Source of the DNA: Aristolochia californica
Taxonomy: Eukaryota; Streptophyta; Magnoliopsida; Piperales; Aristolochiaceae
DNA: 64,000 nt
Direction of reading: 5' to 3'
Assembly (NCBI GenBank): GCA_029961685.1
Contig: JARWKL010000006.1
Span: forward strand, 12,964,748 to 13,028,747
The notes under the pieces were generated by a model that did not search any database, had not been told where the DNA came from, and saw only the letters and a program-made list of their open reading frames with translations. Shown piece after piece: positions 1 through 10,844 of this stretch. A program made the translations under genes and the position numbers. How positions within the stretch are numbered: position 1 is the stretch's first letter; every line of letters starts with the position of its first letter.

Positions 1-3000
1 ACTCTAAAATTTTCATTTTGTTATAATCTATTTCCCTTATCATTTTGTTTAAGAGAAAAATGGGAAAGTGAAAACTTAAGTTTGGATTTAAAAAAAAATT
101 GAACATCCAAAATGGACATGCGCAAATACCGAGAGAGATATTTCCAAACAGTATGTGTGATTTTTAAGGATTTTAAACTCTTATAGTTTTTTATATATTA
201 GGTTTTTCAATCATCAGAAAAGGAGGGGTGAGGACTTTTTTAACTGAGTGTTGACTCCCAAACCATAAGTCATTTCTAAAAAAAATTATAGTCGTTAAAC
301 ATCATTAATTGATTATAAAAATTACGATGATCTATGATTGTTTGGTCCGCTTTTTGTAAAATAGTCAAAAAGTGGGTTGTTTGGCTCTCGTAAATATCCC
401 TCCGCACGTTAACTTGAGAATTTGATTTTTTCAACTCCTTTAAATATTTGGATCATTAGGTCATTTGCATCTTCAACATGTTTCAGGCATGCATATCCAC
501 TTTTAATACATGTTAGGATCAATTAGAAATCTCTTTGTTATAAAATTCCACCAATCTATTAGGGGTTGTACTAGTGTAATTTCCCAAACATGGATAACAA
601 AATTTTGGTGTTCATTTTTAGTGCGTGAAATAATTTTATCCACTTACATTTATTATAGTTTTTAATTTTTTTACATACATAAAATATAAATTTTTTATTT
701 TTTTGTGATCTATTTGCGTTATCTTTTTTATTACAAGAGAAATGGGAGAGTAAAAACTCAAGTTTGGATTCTAAAAAAAATATAACAGCCAAAATGGAAA
801 TGCACAATTGCTGAGAGAGATAATTCCAAAATGTATCTGTTATTTTTAAGGATTTTAAAATCTTTTAATTTTTTATATGTTAGGTTTTGCAATCATCTGA
901 AAAGGGTGGGGCGAGGCATTTTTAACTGTGTTGACTCCCAAACCACAAGTCATTTCTAAATAAAATTATAGAAGTTACACATCATTAATCGATCAAAACC
1001 TTTATGATGATCTATGATTGTTAGGTCCACTTTTTGTAAAAAAGGCAAAAAGTGGATTGTTTGGCTTTGGTAAATATCCCACAGAACGTTAACTTGAAAA
1101 TTTAATTTTTTCTGCTCCTTGAAATTCTTGGATCATTAGGTCATTTGCATCTTCAACATTTTTCAAGCGTACATATCCACATTTAAAACATGTTAGGATC
1201 AAGAAGAAATCTCTTTCTTAAAAAATTTCACCAAGCTATTAGGGGTAGGACATTGGAATTTCCCAAACATTGATAAAAAAAACTTTGGGGTACTTTTTTA
1301 GTGCATTAAATAATTTATTTCACTTACATTTGTTATAGTTTTATGTTTTTTTCATACTTAAACTCTAAAATTTTCATTTTGTTGTGATCTATTTGCCTTT
1401 GCTTTTGTTTACGAGAAAAATTGGAGTGTGAAAAAGCAAGTTTGGATTTGAAAAAAAATTGAACATCCAAAATGAAAATGCGCAATTGCTAAGAGAGATA
1501 ATTCCAAACTGTATCTGTGATTTTTAATGATTGTAAATGCTTTGATTTTTTATTTATTAGGTTTTGCAATCATCAGAAAATGGGGGGTGGGGCATTTTTA
1601 ACTGTGTGTTGACTCTGAAACCATAAGTCATTTCTAATAAAAATTATAGCCGTTACACATCATTAATCGATCAAAATATTTACCTTGACCTATTATTGTT
1701 AGGTCCGCTTTTTGTGATATAGGCAAAAAGTGGGTTGTTTGGCTCTAGTAAATATCCAACCACACGTTAACTTGAGAATTAAATTTTTTCTACTCCTTGA
1801 AATTTTTGGATCATTAGGTCATTTGCATCTTCAACATGTTTCAGGCATGCATATCCACAACATTTAAAACATGATAGGATAAATTAGAAATCTCTTTCTT
1901 ATAAAATTCCTCCAAGCTATTAGGGGTTGTACTAGTGAAATTTTCCAAACATGGATAACAAAACTTTGGTGTCCATTTTTTGTGTGTGAAATAATTTTCT
2001 TCACTTACATTTATTATAGTTTTAATTTTTTTATACATAAACTTTAAAATTTTCTTTTTGTTGTGATCTATTTACCTTATCTTTTTGTTTGCGAGAAAAA
2101 AAATTGAACATCCAAAATTCAAATGCACAAATGCTGAGTGAGATAATTTCAAAAGTATCTGTGATTTTTAAGGATTGTAAACTCTTTTAGTTTTTTATAT
2201 AATAGGATTTGCAATCATCGGAAAAGGGGGAGTGAGGCATTTTTAACTGTGTTGTCTCCAAAACCATAAGTCATTTCTAAGAAAAGTTATAGCCGTTACA
2301 CATCATTGATCGATCAAAATATTTACGATGATCTTTTATTGTCAGGTCCATTTTTTTAAAATAGGCAAAAAGTTGGTTGTTTGGCTCTTAAAAACATCCC
2401 ACCGTACGTTAACTTGAGAATTCAATTATTCTACTCCTTGAAATTTTTGGATCATTAGGTCATTTGCATCTTTAACATGTTTCAGGCATGCATATCCACA
2501 TTTAAAACAAGTTAGGATCAATTATAAATCTCTTTCATGTAAAAGTCCACAAAGCTATTAGAGGTTGTACTAGTGGAATTTCCCAATCATGGATAAACAA
2601 ACTTTTTGAAATAATTTCCTTCACTTGCATTTGTTATATGCATTTGTTATATTTTTTAATTTTTTGCATACATAAACTGTAAAATTTTCATTTTGTTTTG
2701 ATCAATTTGCCTTATCTTTTTGTTTACAAGAAAAATGGCAGTGAGATAACTAAAGTTTGGATTTGAACAAAAATTGACATCTAAAATAGAAATGCACAAA
2801 TGTTGAGAGAAATAATTCCAAAAAGTATCTGTGATTTTTAAAGATTGTAAACTCTTTTAGTTATTTTATATATTAGGTTTTCCAATCATCGAAAAAGGGG
2901 GGGGGCGAGGCATTTTTAAATGAGTGTTGACTCCCAAACCACAAGTCATTTCTAACAAAAATTATAGCCGTTACACATCATTAATCAAACAAAACATTTA

Positions 3001-6000
3001 TGATGATCTATGATTGTTAGGTCCACGTTTTGTAAAATAGGCAAAAAATGGGTTGTTTGGCTCTGGTAAATATCCCACTGCACGTTAACTTGAGAATTTA
3101 ATTTTTTCTACTCCTTAATATTTTTGGATCATTAGGTCATTTGAAACTTCAACATGTTTCAGGCTGGCATATCCCCATTTAGAACATGTTAGGATAAATT
3201 AGAAATTTCTTTCTTATAAAATTCCACCAAGATATTAGGGGTTGTACAAGTGGAATTTCCCAAAAATGGATAATAAAACTTTGGTGTTCATTTTTAGATC
3301 ATGAAATAATTTTCTTCACTTACATTTGTTATAGTTTTCAATTTTTTACGTAGATAAACTCTAAAATTTTTATTTTGTTGTGATCTATTTGCCTTATCTT
3401 TTTGTTTACGAGAAAAATGGGAGAGTAAAAACTCAAGTTTGGATTAGAGAAAAAATTGAACATACAAAATGGAAATGGACAATTGCTGAGGGAGATAATT
3501 CCAAGCAGTATCTGTGATTTTTAAGGATTTTAAACTCTTTTAATTTTTATATATTAGGTCTTGCAATCTTTTGGGGGGGGCAAAATTGTGAATCATTTCT
3601 AACAAAAATTAGATCTGTCACACATCATTAATCGATCAAAACATTTACGATGATCTATGTATGTTCGGTCTGTTTTTTTTAAAATAGGCAAAACTTTTGT
3701 TGTTTGGCTCATGTAACCACCGCACATTAACTTGAGAATTTAATTTTTTCTACTCCTCGAAATTTTTGGATCATTAGGTCATTTGCATCTTCAACATTTT
3801 TCAGGCATGCATATCCACATTTAAAAAGTGTTAGGATCAATTAGAAATCTCTTTCTTATGAAATTTCACCAAGCTATTAGGGGTTTTACTAGTGGAATTT
3901 CCCAAACATGGATAACAAAACTTTGGTGTTCATTTTTAGTGGGTGAAATAATTTTCTTCAGTTACATTTATTATAGTTTTGCATACATAAACTCTAAAAT
4001 TTTCATTTTGTTGTGATCTATTTGCCTTATCTTTTTGTTTACAAGAGAAAAGGGAGAGTAAAAACTTATGTTTGGATATGAAAAAAAATTGAACATCCAA
4101 AATGGAAATGCTCAAATGCTGAGAGAGACAAATCCAAAAAATATCTGTACTTTTTATGGATTGTAAACTCTTTTTTTATATATATTAGGTTTTGAAATCA
4201 ATGAAAAAGGTGGGGTGAGGCATTTTTAACTGAGTGGGGACTCCCGAACCATAAGTCATTTCTAACTAAACTTATAGCCATTACACATCATTAATCGATA
4301 AAAATATTTATGATGATCTAGGATTGTTAGCTCCGCTTTTTATAAAATTGGCAAAAAGAGAGTTGTATGGCTCAGGTAATTATCCCACCGCACGTTAACT
4401 TGAGAATTTAATTTTTCTTCTCCTTGAAATTTTTGGATCATTAGGTCATTTGCATCTTCAAAATGTTTCAGGCATGCATATCAACAACATTTAAAACATG
4501 TTAGGATCAATTAAAAATCTCTTTCTTATAAAGTTTCACCAAGCTATTAGGGGTTGTACAAGTGAAATTTCCCAAACATGGATAAGAAAACTTTGGTGTC
4601 CATTTTTAGTGCGTTAAATAATTTTTTTTACTTTCATTTATTATTGTTTTCAATTTTTTGCATACATAAAGTCTAAAATTTTCATTTTGTGTTGATCTAT
4701 TTTCCTTTTCTTTTTGTTTATGAGAAAAATAGGAAAGTGAAAACTCAAGTTTGGATTTGAAAATAAAATTGATCATCCAAAATGGAAATCCACAATTGTT
4801 GAGAGATATAATTCCAAACAGTAACTTTGATTTTTAATGATTGTAAACGCTTTGATTTTATATATATTTTTTGTTTTGCAATCATCAGAAAAGGGGGCAG
4901 GGGAGGCATTTTTAACTGAGTGATGACTCTGAAACCAAAAGTCATTTCTGACCAAAATGAAAGCCGTTACACATCATTAATCGATCAAAACATTTACGAT
5001 GACCTGTGATTGTTAGGTCTGTTTTTGTGATACAGGCAAAAAGGGGGTTTTTGGGCTCTAGAAAATATCCAACCGCATGTTAACTTGAGAATTTAATTTT
5101 TTCTACTCCTTGAAATTTTTGGATCATTAGGTCATTTGCATCTTCAACATGTTTCAGGCATGCATATCCACAACAATTAAAACATGATAGGATCAATTAG
5201 AAATCTCTTTCTTATAAAATTCCACCAAGCTATTAGGGGTCGTACTAGTGAAATTTCCCTAACATGAATAACAAAACTTTGGTTTCATTTTTTGTGTGTG
5301 AAATAATTTTCCTCACTTACATTTATAATAGTTTTCAATTTTTTGCATACATAAACTCTAAAATTTTCATTTTGTTGTGATCTATATACCTTATCGTTTT
5401 GTTTACGAGAAAAATGGGAGAGAGCAAACTCAAGTTTGGATTTGAAAAAAAATTGATCCAAAATGGAAATGCACAAATGCTGAGTGAAATAATTCCAAAA
5501 AGTGTCTGTGATTTTTAAGGATTGTAAACTCTTTTAGTTTTTTATATATTAGGTTTTGCAATCATCGGAAAAGGGGGTGCGACGTATTTTTAACTGAGTG
5601 TTGACTCCCAAACCATAGTCATTTCTAAGAAAAATTATAGTCGTTACACATCATTAATCGATCAAAATATTTACAATGATCTTTGATTGTCAGGTCCATT
5701 TTTTAAAAAATTGGCAAAAAGTTGGTTGTTTGGCTCTTATAAACATCCCATCGCACGGTAACTTGAGAATTTTATTTTTTCTACTCTTTGAAATTTTTGG
5801 ATCATAAGGTCATTTGCATCTTTAACATGTTTTGGGCATGCATATCCACATTTAAAACATGTTAGGATCAATTATAAATCTCTTTCATATAAAATTCCAC
5901 CATGTTATTAGAGGTTGTACTAGTGGAATTTCCCAAACATGGATAACCAAACTTTGGTGTTCATTTTAAGTGCGTGAAATAATTTTCTTCACTTACATTT

Positions 6001-6713
6001 GTTATAGTTTTCAATTTTTTGCATGCATATATTCTAAAATTTTCATTTTGTTTTGATCTACTTGCCTTATCTTTTTGTTTACAAGAAAAATGGGAGTGAG
6101 AAAACTAAAGTTTGGATTTGAACAAAAATTGACATCCAAAATGGAAATGCACAAATGCTAAGAGAGATAATTCCAAAAAGTATCTGTGATCTTTAAAGAT
6201 TGTAAACTCTTTTAGTTTTTTATATATTAGGTTTTCCAATCATCGAAAAAGTGGGGGTGAGGCCTTTTTAAATGAGTGTTGACTCCCAAACCACAAGTCA
6301 TTTCTAACAAAAATTATAGCTGTTACACATCATTAATCAAAGAAAACATTTATGATGATCTATGATTGTTAGGTACGTTTTTTTAAAAATAAGCAAAAAG
6401 TGGATTGTTTGGCTCTGGTAAATATTCCACCGCACGTTAACTTGAGTATATAATTTTTTTTTCTCCTTGATGTTCCAAGCCTGCATATCCTCATATAAAA
6501 CATGTTAGGATCAATTAGAAATCTCTTTCTTATAAAATTCCACCAAGCTATTAGGGGTTTTACAAAGTGAATTTCCCAAACATGATTAACAAAACTTTGG
6601 TGTTCACTTTTATTGGGTAAAATAATTTTCTTCAAGTACATTAATTATAGTATCCAATATTTTGCATTCATAAATTCTAAAATTTTCATTAGGTTGAGAT
6701 CTATTGTGCTTAT
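1..6713 (+). repeat. 680-bp satellite array, block 1, part left of the retrotransposon
   Basis: This is a head-to-tail array of an A+T-rich satellite. The anchor phrase CATGTTAGGATCAATTAG (or a close variant) recurs near 508, 1189, 1868, 2508, 3188, 3827, 4498, 5185, 5859 and 6500, a spacing of about 640-690 bp. In order, each unit carries the anchor, a conserved GGATAACAAAACTTTGGTG segment, an A-rich stretch before GAACATCCAAAATGG, a TATATTAGG motif, a G tract, a GTTGACTCCCAAACC segment, CATTAATCGATCAAAAC, and GGCAAAAAGTGGG. All units are on the plus strand. Block-1 diagnostics are TATATTAGG, GAAAAGGG before the G tract, and mostly CCACATTTAAAAC before the anchor. No gene is seen. The last unit is split at 6713 by the LTR element. 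I see no telomere repeat, rRNA or tRNA gene. Confidence 0.97.
6709..6713. repeat. Target-site duplication CTTAT, left copy
   Basis: CTTAT immediately precedes the first base of the 5' LTR and is repeated directly after the 3' LTR at 12584-12588. Undisturbed satellite units read GATCTATTTGCCTTATC here, so the duplicated bases are native satellite sequence. A 5-bp duplication is the usual size for Ty3/gypsy integration. The bases just before the left copy (TGTG) differ from the usual TTGC, a small local change. Confidence 0.93.
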
Positions 6714-7059
6714 TGATAGATGCCATATTCTGACATGAGAACTAGGTTAATTATAATAGAATAACCTTTATAATTGTGTTATAGGTGGTTATTTGTCGGG
6801 TTTCAAATGAAATGAGCATTTATTGAATTTGGCATTAATCACTGTCGATATTGCATATTTTTCTCTCCTGAATTATATTTCATTGTTTTTAAGGTTTATT
6901 TCTTCCTGAAATGCTTTTTATAGATTTAATTATGGAATTTCAGGAGAATTATGGTGGAGAAGGAGATATTTACCAAAATGCCCTTAGTGAAATGGAGATG
7001 ATTTTTAGGTCAAATCGTTTTAAAATAAATAAGATGGTATTTAAAGAAAAAGGGGAGGT

Positions 7060-7610
7060 CGAAAGGGGACCCGAGAGGGAAAACCCGAGAGGGGAGCGTG
7101 AAAAGAAAACAGAGTATCGACCGGAAACAGGGGAGGACCCGAGAGGAGTTCCCCACCGTCGTTCGTCGGGCCAATACCTTTCGCCACGCCACCGTCGTCC
7201 ACCGCCGTCCACCACCGTCCAGACCTGAGAACAAACCCGAGAAGAGCTCGAGAGAGTCTCCATCGAGGTGAGTTCGACAGTCGTCGCTCGCCAGGCCGAG
7301 AAGAGATCCGAGAGGGCTTCTCCAGTGCCACTTCCGCTTTCCGACTATCCTTCGGTGTCGGTTACGTATTTCCGACCATTCCCGGAGCTATTTCGACTCC
7401 AACCGAGACTAGAGAGAGCCAGTTAGAGAACGTCAGCTCTGTTTCACTCTTCGCCGGACGTTCCCTCCGTCCATCAGCTTCCAACCTTCGTCGCCAGCGT
7501 CGTCTCTACCTCCGGCCACTCACTATTGCTACCCGATGCCACCAATTTCCGGAAATTGCAGCACCCGTGAGAACGAGTTTCTGCTCGAGCGAGAGGAAGG
7601 AGAAGGGGAG
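7060..7610. other. CpG-rich core of the 5' LTR
   Basis: An abrupt island of high G+C in otherwise A+T-rich DNA. It holds repeated CCGAGAGG and CTCGAGAG words and a short tandem run of CCGTCCACC-like units around 7190-7220. The matching island in the 3' LTR is about 11180-11735. Most differences between the LTRs that I noticed in this core are C/T or G/A changes, as expected from deamination of methylated cytosine. It could be a regulatory or 5'-leader region of the LTR transcript, but no promoter element was identified with confidence. Confidence 0.7.
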
Positions 7611-7778
7611 TAATTCGTTATTATTGAATTTAGTTTTTATATGGTTTGAACTTAGGTTTTGAATGTTATTTGAATCTGATTTGATAATTAAGGTTTATTT
7701 AAGATTTGTTTTCTTGATATTTGATTAAATTAGCTAATTAGGGTAAGATTATAATTGAGGTTGGATTTTGGTATTTTA

Positions 7779-8241
7779 ATCCGATTTCTGTCTTTAACTC
7801 TAGGCATCCGAGAGGGGCTAGACGCAAGGATTGAGAATTCGGATTCGTGGTTACGTGGCGCTCGAGAGAGGCACGAATCACAGTAAAATCCAGAGTTGAT
7901 AATTTTAGCATCATCTCAATAGGAAAATTGATTCTTTGCATTCTATTGAAATCCGCTCTTTGTCATTAACTCTAGGCACCTGAGAGGGGCTAAACGCAAG
8001 GATTGAGAATCCGGATTCGTGGTTACATGGCGCTCGAGAGAGGCACGAATCACGGTAAGATCCAAAGTTGATAATTTTAGCATCATCACAATAGGAAATT
8101 AATTCTCTGCATTCTATTGTAATCCGATCTTTGTCATTAACTCTAGGCACCTGAGAGGGGCTAGACGTAAGGATTGAGAATCCGGATTCATGGTTAAGTG
8201 GCGCTCGAGAGAGGCACGTATCACGGTAAAATCCAGAGTTG
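7779..8241 (+). repeat. 171-bp tandem repeat inside the 5' LTR, about 2.7 copies
   Basis: The phrase AATCCG followed by TTAACTCTAGGC recurs at 7779, 7950 and 8121, an exact 171-bp period. Each copy contains GAGAGGGGCTAGACGCAAGG, GGATTCGTGG and GGCGCTCGAGAGAGGCACG, then TCCAGAGTTGATAATTTTAG. The third copy stops after CCAGAGTTGAC. The same three-copy structure is in the 3' LTR, so the amplification predates this insertion. Confidence 0.93.
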
Positions 8242-8466
8242 ACGTTTCCTGTTGTGCAAGTAGTTAATTAAATTATTGCTTGATAATTTAGGATATAATT
8301 AGTGTTTAGTTCATATTAATTCATCATATTTGGTTAGGCTAGTTGACTGAAGAATACACAAAATTCAATCCTCCCTGTGGATATGACCCTCGCTTACTAC
8401 TAGATTACATGAACGATTCGTACGCTTGCGAGGTATAAAAGTCGATGTAACTAAAATTCTACATCA

Positions 8467-8714
8467 AGTTTTTGGCGCCGTTGCCAGGGAGGCATGTATT
8501 AAGTGTATTTATTTGTTCTCCATGGTCTTAGGTTAGATTTATTTTTATATTATTTTATTATTTTATTATTTTATTATTTTATATTTTATTTTTATTTTTA
8601 TTTTTTTATTTTTTATTTTTTTGGTTTCATAATTTGAGCTTGGTGATTTTTTTTTATGGAATTATTTTTATTTATTCTAGTTAGTTCATATTTTTAGTAG
8701 TTTGTTAGCTTAAT
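8467..8714 (+). other. Retrotransposon 5' leader with a T/A simple repeat
   Basis: Sequence between the 5' LTR and the first coding remnant. After the primer-binding site it holds an ATTTT/TTATT low-complexity run at about 8539-8622 (several TTTTATTA units). There is no usable open reading frame. It resembles the untranslated leader of the parent element. Confidence 0.7.
8473..8490 (+). promoter_or_regulatory. Primer-binding site, tRNA-Asp type
   Basis: TGGCGCCGTTGCCAGGGA begins 6 bp after the end of the 5' LTR. It is complementary to the 3' end of plant tRNA-Asp (which ends CAACGGCGCCA), with a mismatch where the usual form reads CCGGGGA. This is where minus-strand cDNA synthesis would start. 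This type of primer-binding site is common in Athila/Tat-type Ty3/gypsy elements of plants. Confidence 0.92.
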
Positions 8715-9032
8715 TTGATAGTTCGTTTTGTTTCTTTTTGTGTTTTTATGCACGGGCGCCGCTCCCTAGGTGGACCATTAGCTCCGTTTGTTGAAGAGGT
8801 AGAACAGATTTGTTGGAAAACACCCGAAGTCAAAGTAAGAGCTACCATGGCCAATCAGGGTAAACCATTACAGTTACCTGCAATAGGGAAGCTAAGATCC
8901 AGGTGGTCCGGTCCATTTGAGGTCACACAGATGTTTCCTCATGGCGCTATTGAGATCCGCAATCACGGAGATGGGTCGGTCTTCAAAGTTAACGGTCAGA
9001 GGCTCAAACCGTATCTTGAGAATTCATCTTGA
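8715..9032 (+). pseudogene. Ty3/gypsy integrase C-terminal (GPY/F) remnant of the polyprotein
   Basis: A 105-codon open frame whose last 48 residues match the C-terminal tail of Ty3/gypsy integrase. It carries [11 protein letters not shown] at residues 58-68 (the GPY/F module), then PHGAIEI at 75-81 and [12 protein letters not shown] at 90-101, followed by a stop. In an intact element this tail follows the zinc-binding and DDE catalytic domains and helps DNA binding or target choice. Both of those domains, and all of gag, protease and reverse transcriptase, are absent. Residues 1-57 do not look like integrase. A methionine at residue 45 (8847) in a fair start context could mark the original gag start, now joined in frame to the integrase tail by a large deletion; this is inference. 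It is unlikely to be functional by itself. Confidence 0.85.
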
Positions 9033-10807
9033 ATGCGTCAAAGTCTTGCTTACGACTATAAACTTAGCACATTGTGGGCAATCCCCACATTTCTATCCCT
9101 TTGTACATAACAGTTTTATTTTTATTTTATTTTATTTTATTTTTTTATTTTTTTATTTTTTGTTTGGTTTGTCATTCTTATTTGCCGACTGAGAGCATAA
9201 ATGGTTCTGGTAGTCGATGACCAGACTTTTGGTCCCTAGTTTGAGAGGTCTGTACTCAAACAACCGCTCTGGGATTGACCAGTTCAATCTTGAAGTATTG
9301 AATGAAAACCTTATGGTGAGTAACTTAAGGACTTGTGTTCAGCGCATGATTCCTACTGCCTTCAGTGGCCAGTCACACGGAGATTTCTTCAAAATGTGAT
9401 GTGGGATAGCGGTTTCATCTACGGATGATTACCTATGGGTACGGCTGATACGAGTGAACCTTCTTCGAGGGAGACTATGTATCATTCCTGGGGGTCTTTA
9501 TTGACTTTTCGGTACTATTGTTGATGACCAAACACATATGGTCCCACCTATGGATTTAGGAACCCTGAGGGAGCTTAACCCTCAACCTGTTGGAGTATAA
9601 CTAGCTAAGTTGTTATTCTTTTTTGTAGTCGTTATAGTGTTTTAACTTTTCCCCATTGAGGACAATGTCAGGTTTAGGTTTGGGGGGAAAACGACTCTTT
9701 TATGTCTTAGTAATAATTTTCTTTTGATTTCTGTTCCCGGTTTTCAAATTACTCCTCTTAGTATGTGGTTAACATTAGTAGAGTTAAAATAAGTTGCTTA
9801 AATGTGTTTTAAAACTTTTCGTAAAACTGTGTAGAATATGCCTATTAGAAATCTGATATCATTTGTTGTGATTCATGAGAATTCAGTGGGATAGCTTACT
9901 ATTGCATTAGACTTGGAACTTAGTTGCAAAAGAGAACATGTAAATCTAGTGTTGATCTATGTTAGTCTGAATAGTATTGTATGCCTGTTTGAACTCAATC
10001 TTTTTTATACCTCAGTGAAATTCCTTGTTGTAACGTATGAATGCAAATGGAAATGCTCTTGCTTGCAAAAGACAGATAACTTCAGAAACAGCCTGGGCAA
10101 ACCCAGGGACATGCACCGGAACAGTCGGTTACTTAAAAATAAGTGCATGTGCAGTGAAGACGAATACAAAATGGTGGTAATACCAAAAGTATTCAGTGAA
10201 GAAAAATATTACGCTGGTAATAGCAAAAGTGCGCTGGTAATAGCGTAAAATGGTTTTAAATCTGGAAGCAATGAGTTTCCTTAACTTTGATGATGAATTG
10301 TAATTTGAAAGAAGTTGCAGGTCAAGATTGAAAATAGTATATTTCTTTTGTGAGATTGTCAGACAATAGGCTTACTCTACTATTTTCTCATAATTGTGAT
10401 GTGACCAGGATTTTATTGTTATTTGTTGCCTCTTTGTTCTGTTGAAGTAATAGCTTATGGGTCACATTGGTTCAGGTGGAGTAACAATGGGTGTATTTGG
10501 ATTGATAATAGGCTATATTGTACACAGGTTTTCAAATTTCGCAAGATCTCATATGATTTTTAGATATTTTACGATACTAAGTGTTAGTCATATGCTAATG
10601 AGGAGTAAATTTTCTTCAGTTTTTCTTTTTATATTATTGATTTAGATGAATTTTGTGGGTAAATTCCATGCAAACCCTCACGAGACATAACTCGTCCACT
10701 ACTGCAGAGTAGGGGTTTAACGGCTTGTTGCATGCGCTAAATGCAATCGTGCTCCCTACGAAAGTGGCATTTTGTTTTCCTAGGCTTAATTTTGGTTCGA
10801 TTGCTGT
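9033..10807 (+). other. Retrotransposon 3' internal non-coding region
   Basis: About 1.8 kb between the integrase remnant and the hairpin next to the polypurine tract. It contains a TTTTA simple repeat (about 9114-9161), a hairpin plus polypurine-like module (9654-9690), and a short cluster of GGTAATAGC-type repeats around 10170-10250. Open frames here are short or lack an ATG start; the one at 9913-10248 begins with TTG, and none resembles an envelope-like or other known retrotransposon protein. Parent Athila-type elements often have an extra ORF in this position; no trace is recognisable. Confidence 0.65.
9654..9690 (+). other. Internal hairpin plus polypurine-like module
   Basis: CATTG-AGGA-CAATG (9654-9667) is a perfect 5-bp inverted repeat. 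It is followed 3 bases later by GGTTTAGGTTTGGGGGGAAA (9671-9690). The arrangement closely parallels the hairpin and polypurine tract at 10808-10844 next to the 3' LTR. It could be a second plus-strand priming site or the relic of a former 3' end. Confidence 0.6.
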
Positions 10808-10826
10808 TTTGCTAGGGACTAGCAAA
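10808..10826 (+). other. Perfect hairpin upstream of the polypurine tract
   Basis: TTTGCTAG-GGA-CTAGCAAA is an 8-bp perfect inverted repeat with a 3-base loop, ending 5 bases before the polypurine tract. Its closeness to the plus-strand priming site suggests an RNA structure used in reverse transcription, RNA 3'-end formation or packaging. That role is inference. Confidence 0.7.
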
Positions 10827-10831
10827 GATTT

Positions 10832-10844
10832 AGGTTTGGGGGTG
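10832..10844 (+). promoter_or_regulatory. Polypurine tract for plus-strand priming
   Basis: AGGTTTGGGGGTG ends immediately before the first base of the 3' LTR (TGATAG at 10845). It occupies the canonical position for initiating plus-strand DNA synthesis, and a TTTGGGGGTG ending is typical of plant Athila/Tat-type elements. Confidence 0.85.

Larger units (their letters stand above)
6714..8466 (+). repeat. 5' LTR (1753 bp)
   Basis: Starts TGATAGATGCCATATTCTG and ends AATTCTACATCA (TG...CA ends). It aligns along its whole length with 10845-12583. By eye I count roughly 70 single-base differences (about 4%), many of them C/T or G/A changes, plus a 14-bp copy-number difference near 7075-7095, where a CCGAGAGG-containing stretch is repeated in this LTR only. 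Composition is layered: an A+T-rich first 340 bp, a G+C- and CpG-rich core (about 7060-7610) with repeated CGAGAG and CCGTCCACC words, then an A+T-rich part with a 171-bp tandem repeat. The open frame at 6911-7228 lies wholly inside the LTR and is not treated as a gene. Confidence 0.95.

Noticed and set aside
6911..7228. A 105-codon frame and several overlapping minus-strand frames in the 5' LTR
   Set aside because: They lie wholly in the LTR, run through the CpG-rich repeat core, and the corresponding frame in the 3' LTR is shifted by the 14-bp difference. No domain is recognised.
8434..8441. TATAAAAG as a TATA box in the 5' LTR
   Set aside because: It is only about 25-30 bp before the LTR end, leaving almost no room for the R and U5 regions, and the 3' LTR copy has no better context. 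It is probably coincidental.
9913..10248. A 111-codon frame in the retrotransposon 3' internal region
   Set aside because: It begins with TTG rather than ATG, has no family resemblance, and ends in a short-repeat cluster.
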